From: Seiridium cupressi
Taxonomy: Eukaryota; Ascomycota; Sordariomycetes; Amphisphaeriales; Sporocadaceae
NCBI GenBank assembly: GCA_036674765.1
Contig: JARVKI010000006.1
Location: 496,001-560,000 of the forward strand
Reading direction: 5' to 3'
Length of the DNA stretch: 64,000 bases
Part shown: piece by piece, positions 52,381 through 64,000 of the stretch
Layout: each line of letters starts with the position of its first letter
How positions within the stretch are numbered: position 1 is the first letter of the stretch
Notes under the pieces: model-generated
What the model was told of the DNA's origin: nothing
Seen by the model: the letters and a program-made list of their open reading frames with translations, nothing else
The model's database searches: none
Position numbers and translations under genes: made by a program

Positions 52381-55300
52381 GTTGCTTGGTTATGATTTAT
52401 GATTCGAAAAATGATGTTATATCCTGGTGGCGGTTCTGGTTTCAATTGACTTGTCTAGAATTCAATCCATCAACCTATCCGCAGATTTATAGAGTATACG
52501 ATCAATGTTTTTAATGCTGTTGCCTGTTGTGATAACGTATGCGACGCGTCAGAGCTACTTGACCTTTTATGTACGGTTGCGTTTGGAAAAGTGTGTAAGG
52601 AGGCTATTTGACGCATGATGACGGCAGCTTTCCAACTCAAATAGCGTCGAAAGGCCTGAAATTTTGTAGTGAAGTTGCCGGAGTGCGGATGATTGGAGGT
52701 TGTTGATAAGCGCAACGTCTTGGGTCGTCGCCAACTTCAACTTCAACGCAATGGGTCGCATCGGGCATTTCCCCAAAACCGCGATTACCCTGGGGGAACC
52801 AATCGGTAGCCTTCACGAGCAGACTCGCTTCCAGCATGCTGATCCTGCAATATCCATCACTACGGCATAAATGTGCTATGACGCGGACCATCATATCACA
52901 TTCGCTCTGGCGACTTTCGCAAGTCAACTCTACTGTCAATTCCAACCGGTTATTAGTGATATTCGGCCTTCGGTAATGTCTTGTTACGATTGGCCCATAT
53001 ATGTATAGGAGTGGTCTCAGAAGTAACAACTGCTTGGGACTACGTACGAATACCTGCAAATTACTGCATCCGCAGATAAAGCAGCGTGCTAAAGCAGAGC
53101 TTTTGCCTTTATGCTTATTACCTAGACGACTTCGTCTAGTGAAGCTGACCCTTAGTATATCAGAACAATTGCATGAGGATATTGACGTTGGCCAACTCCC
53201 TAGTATTTGAGTTTGACTTAATTAAACCTTGCGTGCCATTAAAGTAACCTGTATATTTCTTGCGTAAACTTCTCTCCCGAAGCCGTCGTTGAATGAATTG
53301 TACGAAGCTGAAGGGGCTGTGTCCGGTCGGCCGCTTCTCAGCAGTCAGCCTCACAAAGTCCAACTAGACCCGCTAGGTTCCTCAGCGCGAATACAGCGTA
53401 GATACGGGAACTCAAAATCGGCCGCGAAATACAGCCGTTCGAAGTGGGACTCGGCAAAAGAAGTTTGTTCCTAAGATCCTTTCTCGGTCATGGCCTGTTC
53501 GGCCACGGGTAGACTACTGGGAGCTGGTTGACTTCTTGGAAGCGCTCAGCTGTGGGTCGTTAGTTGCGACACCGGCCATGTTGCCAGCACTTGGGATAGA
53601 GTGCCTCGGAATGATTGTGGCCAGTCGGTGGATGGAAAATCCTGTAAGTGGGGTCGTACCTGAAAACCATACTCGATGCCCAGAGGAAAGCGGAAATTCA
53701 AGGAAGAACAGGTCCTCTTTTACTGCAGTAGACTTGGTGCAAATCGAATCCAGGAGGAATGGCTTATGGGAGAATCCCATTACCATTCACGCCGAAATCC
53801 AACCGCAAATCGTCATTGCCAAGCACCCATCGCCTGAGCAGCAAGGAGAAAGAGTGGGGGGAATGGTGGGTTTGCGTCCAAGTTGGCACATTAATGCAAG
53901 CATAACGTACATAATGCTGGCCGGAACTTGGACGTTCCTGAGATTGACCTCGATTTCCCCGGATTGTCCGCAGCAGTAGCTTGACCGTTCCTGATGATCA
54001 ATTGCCTTTCTCATTTGCCGTGCGTGACGCTGGGATGTGTATTAATTTATACATACCCGTAGGCCTCTTGCGGTTGCCTACGTACCTACTGACGTGGATG
54101 TGGATGCTAATGTTGTGCTTGATATGATGGCGCACCCTTGGACCAAGACTTTCCGATAGTCTTTATGGGTAAAGACAACATGCCTCCTGGTGTGCAAATG
54201 TAGAAAGCCCTGGACATGGCAGACGGGAATCCCAGTTCATGTATAGCGTCGGAATTTCCAGTTGATGTTTCGTAGCGATGAAGGCCGAGGTGATACGACA
54301 GACAGCCTTTTTTAGAGAACCGGAAATTCCATCGATGGCTACATATTGGGTCTCAATGGGCGCCGTTGGGTTGCACGGTGCAGAAGTATGGGGCCGGTTC
54401 TGGGAATATAATGTACGCTGCTTATGATGGGGTTTGTGAGCACGGGCTGACGGCTGACGGCAGGACGGCAGAACGGGGGATGCCAATGGCCCAATGCCGT
54501 GGAATACGATGAGATCCACGGGATCTGCGCCAGCCCTGGTCGCGTTCTCAGGTTAGCGGTGAGCCTCCATAACACGACCAGGCCATGCTAGGGTCGTGTT
54601 GATGGATCCCTTTTCCCGGAAGACAAAAAAAGATACGATCTTGTGTTCCCTAGACCACCCGACAAAGACGGTTTGGATGGTGAGGCTTGTTTCACAGCAT
54701 CCAGCCAGCTTCAAGCCCTCTACGCTCCAGACCTGTCCATGCATAAAGGCATCTGATCTGAAAATGTGAAGTTAGCAACAAAACAACGTCTTGAAATCAA
54801 ATAATTGGGATTTCTGTTTCTGCGGAAGGCGCCGCTGACTTTTAGCAGTGAATGGATCGCCCGAAAGTCTGAGTCTTCTAGTGTCCCTGCGGCCCTTGCA
54901 AGTTCATGGCACCATCAGGCCTTGTTAGCCTGGGGGCGGTGCTGTCCAACACCGTTGGCGTTGTCGTGTAACTGGGTATCTGCAGGTGCTGTTCATGTTC
55001 AGTTCATGCACCGTCGAGTCTCCCAAGCCATCAGAGCACGCGATGATTATGCGGGAGCGCGGACTCGAAGCAGCAACGAGGAACCCGGGAGCTCGTGTCA
55101 TTGTCTGTAGTAAGACATTGCAAACAACCCTGAACTTAAAAGAACTCGGGCACAAACCAACAAAGACCGACTCCAATCCTATGGCATCATCTCCTAGCTT
55201 TCAGCAGTCACACGAGCCCACTCCTGGCCCTTGTTTCCCGTGCGACTCGCCGGTCTTCTAGCTCGGATGCTTAACGTCTTTTCTTTCACCCCTTCCTTGT

Positions 55301-55544
55301 GGGCGTCTCAGCCTTGTTAATCCAGCACTGTACAGTGGTAGCTGGACCTCGACTGCCTCTGCGGACCGTGCGGCCCTGCATAAGCCCCAGCCCAATTCAT
55401 TTATATTACCATCCAACTACTTCCACAGCTTTGTATTCTTCGTTATTCCCCCCGAAGATTGATCGAGTCGTCGATTCATCTGTTTCCTCGCTCCCAACTA
55501 CGGGCTAGCCGTTCCAACCCTCCGCCATCGACTGTTACATCCTG
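52381..55544. other. Gene-poor interval upstream of the cyclin gene
   Basis: 3.2 kb between the Cys-repeat gene and the cyclin gene (divergent). No credible ORF. An 8-bp-arm palindrome sits at 53122..53139. The last few hundred bases probably hold cyclin regulatory DNA. Confidence 0.45.
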
Positions 55545-55554
55545 TATATATAAG
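55545..55554 (+). promoter_or_regulatory. TATA box of the cyclin gene
   Basis: TATATATAAG, a near-consensus TATA element 247 bp before the cyclin ATG. Start of transcription would fall near 55580, giving a leader of about 220 nt. Confidence 0.55.
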
Positions 55555-55699
55555 GCACAACCTCACCGCCACCGCCTATTGAACCAACTCTATTCCCACA
55601 AGAGATCAACAACACCCGTTCGCCACGACATTTGCGCAATACAATCGTTCGACTGTGATTGTGACCGAGCTCGCAATTCTTACCATCTCGATTCTGAGT

Positions 55700-55759
55700 A
55701 TGAGAAGCGTGTCCTACTTTCGCCTGCGCAAAGACGGTTTCTGGTTGGACTACCCTTGA
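55700..55759 (+). promoter_or_regulatory. Upstream ORF in the cyclin leader
   Basis: ATG at 55700 opens a 19-codon ORF ending with TGA at 55757-55759, 41 nt before the main ATG and in the presumed leader. It does not overlap the cyclin frame. By analogy with the uORF of yeast CLN3 it could lower translation under poor growth; this is inference. Confidence 0.5.
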
Positions 55760-55800
55760 ATCGATTCACCTTATAGCGTCCACGACGATCACCACCCAAA

Positions 55801-56786
55801 ATGGGCCACAACAAGAGCTTCTCCGTGAACGACGGGTTCGAATTTGACGAGGCGTGTTTCAGAAAGTTCTACAAGCCTTTGTCGAACCTGCCTACCCCTC
55901 CACCGTCCTCCCGGAATTCTTCAGCAACCCAGAGCCCCCGCATCCCTGCCGACGACGCGGAAGGGCGCAATGACGAGTTTCTAGGTAAAGACTCCGATTC
56001 GTCGAGGTATACACAAGCTAATGAGTTGCCTTTGCAGCCCCAGCTATACACCTTACCCGGATGTTACCTTCGGGTCTTTCATTGGAACCGCCCTCTGTGG
56101 CCGTCGTACAGACCATGCTCATCCGAGCCAACCTCCCGATGGATACCATCGCCCTTGCAGTATGCATATTAGACGCGTTGCCTACCAGGTTCCGTAATAG
56201 ATGGCGAATGGTTTACCCTCGATCACGCCAGACGTCTACGGCATTAAAACGACATACTCTACCGTCCGGCCCTATTCAGCCGCCAAGCGATGTCGTACTT
56301 CCCGAGGTCGCAATTCTGAGCGCTCTGATGATTGCCACGAAATTTCTCGAGGATGTACACGATCCTACACATTATTTCAGCTCGGAATGGGGCCGAGATG
56401 TGTGGTCCTGCGAGCAAATCAATGCCACGGAGCGATGTGTCATGGAGGCACTTGACTACCGCATCATGCCATTGACTGGGGAGGAGTATATTAAGGAGGC
56501 ACGGCATGATATAGAGGCCACCCGGCGTGAACTCCTGGACGAAACTAGCGATGCTGCTTTGGAAGCCAGAGAGTATGGACTATACAACACCAGGCCCATG
56601 AGTTCGGGAGAAGCTGTGGTCGGCCTGGATCTTCAACTGACCCCGGCAGACACGCCCAAATCTGAACTTTCTTCACCGTTTGGTCAAAATTATCTCCTCG
56701 GCCGAGAAACACAACACGCGTTCAGTAACTCGCAGACGCTACCGGAGGATTATCTCCATCTACCGCCGTCATCATCGACCACGTGA
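55801..56786 (+). CDS. Cyclin, PCL/Pho85-cyclin-like
   Basis: Exons 55801..55984 and 56038..56786 (53-bp intron, GTAAAG...TGCAG) give 310 aa. The cyclin box runs from about residue 63 to 205: AIHLTRMLPSGLSLEPPSVA, RANLPMDTIALAVCILDALP, EVAILSALMIATKFLEDVHD and INATERCVMEALDYRIMPLT. The pattern LMIATKFLxD with a variable loop and a single recognisable box resembles Pho85-type (PCL) cyclins more than B-type cyclins. It would activate a cyclin-dependent kinase in growth or nutrient control. The N-terminus is Ser/Pro-rich with PTPPPSSRNSSATQSPR, possible CDK sites. The C-terminal 100 residues are disordered and Ser/Pro/Thr-rich, which would suit rapid turnover. The leader has a TATA box and a uORF. 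Confidence 0.87.
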
Positions 56787-58028
56787 TACGCCATTCGAGT
56801 CACGTTGTTTACCATGATGTCCTTTCTGCATAGCGTATGGGTTCTGTTCTGTTGGCATACAGTCTCTGTGATCGCTTCCTACCGTGGGAAGGCCATTGCA
56901 TTATTTTGAGCGTATTTTCCGGCCGGGAGGGAAGGAGTTCTGGAGTTGACTGGCTGTCCGAATGGCCTTGGCGTTTTGACTTTTCTTCTTTCTATTGGAC
57001 GATTTAGCTCACGTCCGCTTATACCCGCTTGCACTGCTAGTAATAATATTTATTCAGAGATTTCAGTCTTCAGTTGTGCTACCTGTTTCGACTCGCTCAC
57101 ATGGCAGCGTCACTGCGGATGTGTCAAGCTTGAGCTCCCCCCGGCCCTCATCTACCCCTGGCGGCGTCTGCCATTCCGCTACAGGCTGAAGTCAAAGCCG
57201 ACTATGCACTGCTGATGTCACCCTACATACTCCAAAGAGGTCTAGGCTCTTCTAGTGCCACGCACAGGCTGGTTATATTCAGCATACTCGATCGTGAATT
57301 TCTTTCCTGCAAGTATACTTAAAGTGATTTGTCAACCCATAGATGCAAAGCCGCGTAAGCTTTCCAGCAGCGGCTGCTGGTCGGCCCTCGATTTCTACCG
57401 CTAGGCCGCACGCACGATAGACCGCTCTCGACCTGGCACACTATCGCTTGTACTTGTCCTTTCAAGCTTGGTCATATTGTACGAGACAAGATCCTTAAAA
57501 ATCCAATTTCATAATATAGAGAAATTACAGAAGAAGCACGAAAGAAAAAGGGAAGAAAAAAGAAAGAAAAGTGACTTGTTTTACCATATTTGCATATACT
57601 TAGCGAGGAGTAACGAATCAACTCAGATAGACTTTAACAAATACTTGAACCCCCGGCTGATATATTCTATTCTCGCACGTGTATCTTGAATTATGTTGAT
57701 AGACGGTGGAAATAATAAAGACGAAAGAGTTTTTGTGATTTGCTGGATTAGAGATTTCATTATGTGTAAAGTACCTAAATGAGCTCATCGTTGCTGTTGA
57801 ACTAGAACTGAAGCCACAGAATAGAATGATGCATCTAAAAAGGCGCCTTAGCCCGATAAGCCGAGTTGGGTTTAGTGAGGGGCTATCGCCAGAAATTTTG
57901 GGCTGCGATGCCATTGGCGCCCCGGCAACTACCCTAAGGTTACTCAGGTGAATGAGCTTCTCATTGCAAGTCAAGGTCAAATTCAGTCACGGGAAAATAG
58001 AGAAATTTCAGACAAGCAATCCGCAAAA
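56787..58028. other. Intergenic, upstream of BCP1
   Basis: 1.24 kb with no supported gene. Contains a purine-rich, almost G/A-only stretch at about 57526..57573. Confidence 0.45.
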
Positions 58029-58954
58029 ATGGCCAAGAAGCGAGCGAGAGAAGCCGACGGTGCAGCCCCCGATCCTGACAGGATGCAGGAGGACGAAAGC
58101 TCAGACGATGAAGTAAGTTGTGGCAAGCCCCAGCCCCCCAAGCAAAATGCGAATTGCGCGTCTAACACACAAGCCAGGACTTTGATATTGTGAATGTGGA
58201 TTTTGAGTGGTTCAACTTTGACCCCGAAATCGACTTCCACGGCACGAAGTCTCTTTTGAGACAGCTTTTAGATGTTGATTCACAGTTATTTGACATCTCA
58301 GGTCTTGCTGACCTGATATTGTCGCAAAACACCATCGGCTCAACAGTGAAGGTTGATGGCAAGGAAACCGACCCTTATGCCATGCTCACCGCGCTCAATC
58401 TGCAGGAGCACAAGGAGAAGAAGCCGCTTGCAGATCTCGTCAAGTACATCGGCGAGAAGGCCAAGGCCACTGAATCTCTTTCACAACTACCTGAACTCCT
58501 GGGTTCTGGCAAGCATGTAGGCCTGGTGCTCTCGGAACGTTTGATCAACATGCCGTCGGAGATTTCTCCGCCCATGTACAACCTACTCATCGACGAGATT
58601 GAGGCAGCTGTGGAGGACAAGGAGCCATATGAGTTCTCCCACTACCTGATCCTGTCCAAGGTCTACCACGAGATAGAGTCAACGCTGGATGTGCTGGACG
58701 AGCGCAAGAAGAAGAAGGGCAAGGTTGCCGACCCTGCTGTGTTCTATTTCCATCCGGAGGACGAGGTTCTGGCGAGGTATGCCGTCGCATCGGGCAGCTA
58801 CACTTTCACCAAGCACAGTGAGGCAGTCGCGGACAGCAAGCGGGCTTTCCAGGAGATGGGCATCCAGCCAAAAGGTTTCTTGTTGTTGATCGAGGCCGGA
58901 AAGTTTGCGGATGCGGCAAAGGCTATCAACGAGTATGTGAACTCTTCGTCGTGA
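58029..58954 (+). CDS. bcp1: Bcp1 homologue (BCCIP family), ribosomal protein uL14 chaperone
   Basis: Exons 58029..58112 and 58178..58954 (65-bp intron, GTAAGT...CCAG, phase 0) give 286 aa. Yeast Bcp1 is a nuclear protein needed for export of Mss4 and acts as chaperone of Rpl23 (uL14); the human relative is BCCIP. The N-terminus is basic then acidic ([11 protein letters not shown] ... EDESSDDE). The family block begins [20 protein letters not shown] and continues [40 protein letters not shown], then the [20 protein letters not shown] block and [13 protein letters not shown]. The C-terminus has [14 protein letters not shown] and [18 protein letters not shown]. The first exon encodes only the charged N-terminus, as in other ascomycetes. 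Identification is firm. Confidence 0.93.
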
Positions 58955-59312
58955 GAACACATGGAATTCATGAACATCAAATTAGGGCCCAACATAGGCT
59001 GGTACCATAACTATTCGTTGTGTGTTGTCATGATTGATCCGTGGTTATGCTATGCGGGACCTTGTGAAGTAATGATCTAGTTTCGAGAGGACTGGACTAC
59101 GAAGTGTTCCAATCTAGTGTTACCCGATTGCTTTGCTGTCCACATCTAAACTACTCTGTGTTCCCACTCAACTCCCCTTTTGTTTAATAGTCAACGCAGA
59201 TTCCTAATCCACTATTTCCAAGTTCCTCCACCAGACTTCGCTGTACGAGTAACCTACATTTGGTAGGGTTTGATGACTCGGGCAGATTGCAGCCTGTCAT
59301 CTAATGACAGAT
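58955..59312. other. Intergenic, tail-to-tail
   Basis: 358 bp between the BCP1 and ARO7 stop codons. Nothing seen. Confidence 0.4.
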
Positions 59313-60155
59313 CTAATCTTCAAGGCGTGTCAAGAGGTAGTCGACCTCTACCTCCTTCGTTATCGGGATAACAAATTGCTCGTACATCTCAACAACCTTG
59401 TCGACATCAATCCGTGACTCCTTGTCATCCGAGGCGGGGTCCTTGCCATAAGTCTTAGCCTTGAGAGCCAGTCTCCTGAGTACCTGCCTCTCGACCTCGG
59501 GCTTGGTGATGGCATCACCAATAGCATCGCCGTCCTTGGCCTGGATGAGCTTGGTGAAGTGATCCCTCTCCGAACGGAACTTGGACTCGGCAACGAACTT
59601 GCCGAAGTGGATGCGTCGAGAGATAGCCTGCAAACATTGGATATCGCAGGTCGCCGAGGAGCCGTAGTTCTCTTTACTCTCGCCGCGGTCCTCCCTTCCG
59701 AAGTCGCGACATACCTTGGGCAGAAACTTCTCGACATAGTAATCCTTGATGTTGGCGTTGACGTTTACATTGTTCTTGTGCAGGATCTGCGGATACTCGA
59801 CAGCCTGTAGAACGGGCTTGACATCCTTGGTCTCTGGGAAGAAGGGATACTCGTCCGGTGATTGGAAGCGCCGGATGCGTGCCTGCAGCTTCTCCTGCTC
59901 TTGCAGGTACCATTCCATGAAACTGAGGTTGGCATCCGGGATACCCTCTATGGCACCAGGCGTATAGATAGTCTTGTTGTATGGAAAGTGTACACGCTCG
60001 ATCAAGTGGAAGATGATGGTGTCTTCCAGCCGACTACCAGGGGTTAGTGAATCTTCAGGCTTTTCCTAGAGGGGAAACACTAACATGAGGGTGTCCCTGA
60101 TATTGGCGAGATCTAGCGCCTTGGTCGGGTCCGACAAATCAATCGCAGTATCCAT
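59313..60155 (-). CDS. aro7: Chorismate mutase (AroQ, eukaryotic type)
   Basis: Exons 60155..60085 and 60033..59313 (51-bp intron, junction through Ile) give 263 aa, against 256 in yeast. It converts chorismate to prephenate, the branch to Phe and Tyr, in the cytosol. The start reads [20 protein letters not shown], then [19 protein letters not shown]. Typical segments follow: [29 protein letters not shown], the [20 protein letters not shown] allosteric/active-site region and [20 protein letters not shown]. The C-terminus [17 protein letters not shown] keeps Thr249 and Glu253, equivalent to yeast Thr242 and Glu246 at the active site. All expected regions are present, including the regulatory loop, so Trp activation and Tyr inhibition are likely by homology. 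Divergent to MDV1. Confidence 0.95.
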
Positions 60156-60926
60156 GATGGCCGATTTGAGGTAGTTGATTCAGGTTAGTTTGGTTGGCTT
60201 CAAGATTTCCCTTTCCTGTGTAAGGTGGCAGTGGATATTGTTGTTCTGAATGTGATTAAGTCCCAGGTAGTCAGGCCGACAAGCGAACTGACGCCGATGG
60301 TCGGGTAGTGACTTGCTGCCTGCTGCCAGCATAGGAAGCAGCGGGCCGCGCCTAACGGAACTGGACCAGTGTGTAAAAATCAATGTACATGCAGCTGGTA
60401 GTAAGCACCTGGCACTTAAATGCATGGAGGACGGCGCCCGTCTTGATCTACTGTCGCGCTAAGCGTCGTTGGAACAGCCCACATATTTCTTCCTTGCTCA
60501 TGGCTATACTTCACTTATAGAAATGACTATACTAAATAAAGCCCGTAGTGAACTGCAACAGAGACGAATCTCACTGGTACGTACCGCTGAAATTATGAGT
60601 GGCGGCGCTATCTGATCCCTGTCAGAATGTCGCAACCATGCAGCGACGCGGGAACGCAGTACAGCAGCCACCAGCCTTGTAACGGGCCACTGGTCGCGTG
60701 GCTCGTGCCTCCCACCGTCCAATTGATCGACTCCATTGATGTTGCGCATTAGAGCCTCGAACCCCGGTGACGAAGCTGTCTTGCCTCTTGCTCTCTCCCA
60801 TTGCTGCATCAAACCCCCGAGGTCCCAACTTCCATTCCAAAACACGGCTATTCTCGTCTGTCGTGCAGTTACGTACACGCTGCCTGTCACTCGGAACCCA
60901 CCACGACCCACTAAAGAAGCTGTCGT
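60156..60926. promoter_or_regulatory. Divergent promoter, ARO7 / MDV1
   Basis: 771 bp between the start codons. Only short unsupported ORFs. No specific regulator site was identified. Confidence 0.4.
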
Positions 60927-63052
60927 ATGGATGATACAGACCTAAACAATGCTTTTCACGATGAAGCCCCCATGGGCGACGACTCGGTCTTCTCGGTACT
61001 TCACGCGCACCGCAACTTGATGTTGCCGTTCCAAGCTAATGACTACCCAGCCCCGTGGCATCGAGACCTTCACTCGCAAGGTCACGGCGACCGCGAGCCA
61101 TCTAGTCGGTCCTCTCGCCGACCCGTCCTCGAATCATTACCATAATGCCATGGCCGAGGTACACAAGCAGCTAAAGCGCCCGGGCATCCAGCGCAGCATG
61201 TTCTCCATGGCCAAGACGACACCCACAGATCTGGTCAGGTCCAAATTCTCGACTTCGGAAATCCAGACGCGTGCGCTCTCGTATCTCTCCGATGACATGC
61301 TGCAGAACATCCCCGAAAATGACAACTCATACTCGTTATTCCAGGGCTTCAAGGCCTCCTTCCCGGAACTTAGCGATGAGGGAAAGAAACATAGAAGGAG
61401 GGTCTCGAGGGGGCGAAAGATGATCGAGGATACGCCAAGCTCTCCAAGCAGCCCGCAAAATCTACACAAGCTCAAGAAGGATCAATCATCGTTGTTGCAC
61501 GAATTCGAAATGCTAGGGGTCCGTAAAAATATGGCGAGTGCTGAGATACGGGAGATCGACAACAAGATTGCCAATCTGCACGGTATGCGGAGAATCATAC
61601 TCGAAAGACTGGCTGGCCTGGAACAAGAGGAGGCCCTGCTTGAACACGACAGTAAGCTCAATCTACCATTGGCCGATTGATTCGACACTGACTCCATATA
61701 GTTGTTGACATGGAAGGCCGGATAGAGGATGCACAGTTGCTGGTGGATGAGGCAGAATCCATAGCCGCAAACACTCCCACGAAAGATGACGACGATGACT
61801 TGGTAACGGACAAGGCAGCAGACGACTTCATGTCACAGTCTATATACGAGAAATTACCGTCAGCTTCGAGTACTCCTACGAAACCCAGGAGACACAAGGT
61901 CATCAAGCGGAAATCCATGCCCGTTCTCCATGAGCACTTTGAACCTGGAACAGCTATTCGCGAGATCAAGGCTCATAGTGATGTTGTTACAGCCCTTGAC
62001 TTCGACGTTCCCTTCGGTACCATGGTTTCTGCTGGTATTGACGACATGGTCAAGGTGTGGGACCTGAATGCCGGCCGTTGCATAGGAGTTCTCGAGGGCC
62101 ACATTGCGTCTGTACGTGCACTGCAACTCGAGGACAACTATCTTGCTACAGGCGGCGCAGATGCTACTATCCGCTTATGGGACCTGAGCAAAGCGCATTA
62201 TGACCCTCAAGGCAACATTGGTAGCGAGGAGGACGACGGGATGGCTTTCGAAAATCCGGATGACCAGCCTGTGGACCCGCCCGAGGGTAGCATGGCAGAC
62301 TGTGCTCTTTTCTCGCTGGAAGCTCATGTCGATGAAATTACCGCCTTGCACTTCCGCGGTGACGTGCTCGTATCAGGTTCAGCGGACAAGACGTTGAGGC
62401 AATGGGATCTAGAAAAGGGTCGATGCGTTCAGACGCTAGATGTGATGTGGGCAGCCGCGCAAGCATCTGCATCGATGGGCTCGGCAGAAGGCACATGGAG
62501 ACAAACCAATCGTTCGACATCTGGCTCGGCTGACTTCGTGGGCGCTTTGCAAGTTTTTGAGTCTGCGTTGGCATGTGGCACAGCAGATGGCATGGTCCGT
62601 CTCTGGGATCTGCGAAGCGGCCAGGTATCCCGAAGTCTTGTCGGGCACACGGGGCCTGTCACTTGCTTACAGTTTGACGATGTCCACTTGGTAACGGGCA
62701 GCTTGGACAGAAGCATACGGGTGAGTCGCATTCCCATCTCTTTACCTTGACATTGCATGATGCTGACTTACTATAGATTTGGGATTTGCGAACAGGATCC
62801 ATCTTCGACGCGTATGCGTACGACAACCCTATCACGAGCATGATGTTTGATAGCAGGCGCATCGTTTGTGCCGCCCAGGAGGACGTGGTCAAGGTGTACG
62901 ACAAGCTTGAGTCGCGGCAATGGGAATGCGGCGCTGGCATCACACAGGCGGAAGAGAACAAGACTCCTGCGGTTGTTGAGCACGTGCGCATCAAGGAAGG
63001 CTATATGATTGAGGGCCGCCGCGACGGTATTGTCGGTGTATGGACGTGCTAA
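60927..63052 (+). CDS. mdv1: Mitochondrial division protein 1 (Mdv1/Caf4), WD40 adaptor
   Basis: Exons 60927..60995, 61051..61651, 61702..62720 and 62777..63052 (introns 50-56 bp) give 654 aa. Mdv1 links Fis1 on the mitochondrial outer membrane to the dynamin Dnm1 during fission. The N-terminal Fis1-binding part includes [20 protein letters not shown] and [21 protein letters not shown] coiled coil runs about 160-245 ([20 protein letters not shown] ... [20 protein letters not shown]). The WD40 propeller covers 309-654, for example [71 protein letters not shown] and [20 protein letters not shown]. An acidic insertion ([15 protein letters not shown]) splits blades 2 and 3, as in other filamentous fungi. 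The exon 1 junction and start were set so that the frame enters at PRGIETF. Confidence 0.93.
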
Positions 63053-64000
63053 CTCGACATGTTGTATACTCCTGTAACACGATCTATAAACCAAAATTGC
63101 ACATGGTGCCTTGACTTATTTCTGAAGATGTCATGTTCGCAGTTTCCTGCAGGATGTGATGCGTTGTGCTCAAAGACGTCAATACCCGTATTTTCGAAGG
63201 GCCAACATGTCGTGAAGCCGCTTGCCCAGTATGGACTCGTAGCGGGACCATTGATCCCAGCTTGCGCGGAGTTGTGGTATACAATGCTCACGTATGTACT
63301 TGATGCAGATGCAGCTCAATACTGTCAGCACTCTAAATCCTCCCATGTCCCAATCATGCGGGGTCACAGGCACATCGGCGCCTGTCGACCGCCGTGCTTG
63401 TCCCTTACAAATGAGGTTTATGAACCCAAGCGCCGGAGTGAGAGGTGGTAGGCGTTATTATTTTTGGGTTGAACTCATTTCTTGTACCCCTCACGGCCAT
63501 CTGCGTCACTGGATCAGAACAAGCCAAGGTACATAAACTATCACCAGCGCTCAATTGACTTTGCATGGCTCCTCGTATTGAACTCCCAGCATGGTATCGT
63601 CATAGATATATATTTCTATTCATGCAGCGCAGAGAGACTGCAAGTTCCAAGTCGGACCTACCTTTCCGCGATATAAGAGACGCGGATGAACTATGCATCG
63701 AAAACATGCGAAACTCTCCGAGGTGGAAGGGATGAGCCCCTTTAGATAAGCCCCGTTATACTACATTACTCATCAGCCCCACAAGGGTCAGCCATGTGCA
63801 GCTCCCCGGGCCTTTGAACGGACATAGCAGCCTTCCTGGACACTGCTAGCTTAGCCAGCGCCCATCTCCTAAAGCACTATTTGTTTCTCGGACTTAAGCC
63901 GTAGTTTTCCTCAAGCCTACGGAAGCTACCCATGATTCTTGCATATCTAGCCCCAACTCTCATTGGTCTTGAGACGTGTGGTTGGAGAGAGCTCCGTCTC
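63053..64000. other. Right-hand end of window, no gene seen
   Basis: 3' flank of MDV1 followed by sequence with short ORFs only. No promoter, RNA gene or partial CDS could be supported up to the edge. Confidence 0.4.

Noticed and set aside
52637..53059. 140-codon minus-strand ORF upstream of the Cys-repeat gene
   Set aside because: Some runs look protein-like, but there is no convincing start context, splice partner or known motif.
53122..53139. Palindrome CTAGACGA-CT-TCGTCTAG
   Set aside because: Arms of only 8 bp with a 2-nt loop; expected occasionally by chance and with no flanking element.
53536..53979. 147-codon plus-strand ORF
   Set aside because: Opens at TTG, lacks family motifs and has no supporting exon nearby.
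60740..60775. tRNA B-box-like GGTTCGAGGC on the minus strand
   Set aside because: Flanks do not form a T-arm or acceptor stem and no A-box was found at the right distance.

Overview
This window comes from a filamentous ascomycete (Pezizomycotina), most likely a Sordariomycete. The genes are compact, with short GT-AG introns (mostly 47-160 bp) that often show a CTAAC- or CTAAT-type branch point. The encoded set is typical of such fungi: Hsp88, GH6 cellulase, xylose reductase, a Zn2Cys6 regulator, an Lsh/DDM1-type remodeller and MDV1. No bacterial operon signals, rRNA, convincing tRNA or CRISPR array was seen. All splice models were built by hand from reading frames and splice consensus, without transcript data.

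Layout. 0-5 kb: 3' end of an Hsp110-family chaperone gene, a decayed gene, a small mitochondrial protein and nucleoporin SEH1. 6-10.2 kb: a secreted GH6 cellulase and a xylose reductase, transcribed divergently from a shared 1.66-kb region. 10.9-16.1 kb: GINS subunit PSF2, a small uncharacterised ORF, a four-helix TMEM42-like transporter and TFIIA small subunit TOA2. 16.5-25.5 kb: an Lsh/DDM1 (MUS-30/Irc5) SNF2 remodeller, a Gef1-type CLC channel/exchanger, DNA polymerase epsilon histone-fold subunit DPB3 and U2 snRNP A' (LEA1). 26.7-34.8 kb: a class I glutamine-amidotransferase-like protein, a WW plus RING-like protein, an ankyrin-repeat relic and a secreted lactonase-family beta-propeller. 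34.8-55.5 kb: a gene-poor stretch holding a Zn2Cys6 factor, a 428-aa conserved orphan and a multi-exon cysteine-rich gene. 55.5-63 kb: a PCL-like cyclin with a uORF in its leader, BCP1, chorismate mutase ARO7 and the mitochondrial fission adaptor MDV1.

The most unusual item is the minus-strand gene at 51446-52380. Six small exons, all joined in phase 0, encode a 94-aa protein. From residue 10 to residue 79 every third residue is Cys (20 times), Leu (3) or Ser (1), usually preceded by Asn or Asp. Most exons begin on a Cys codon, so exon boundaries respect the triplet repeat. I do not recognise this family.

Most other genes are independent housekeeping genes. Functional grouping is suggested only for the GH6/xylose reductase pair (plant cell wall breakdown and pentose use); PSF2, DPB3 and the Lsh homologue all act on replicating or repairing chromatin, but they are not adjacent and may be together by chance.
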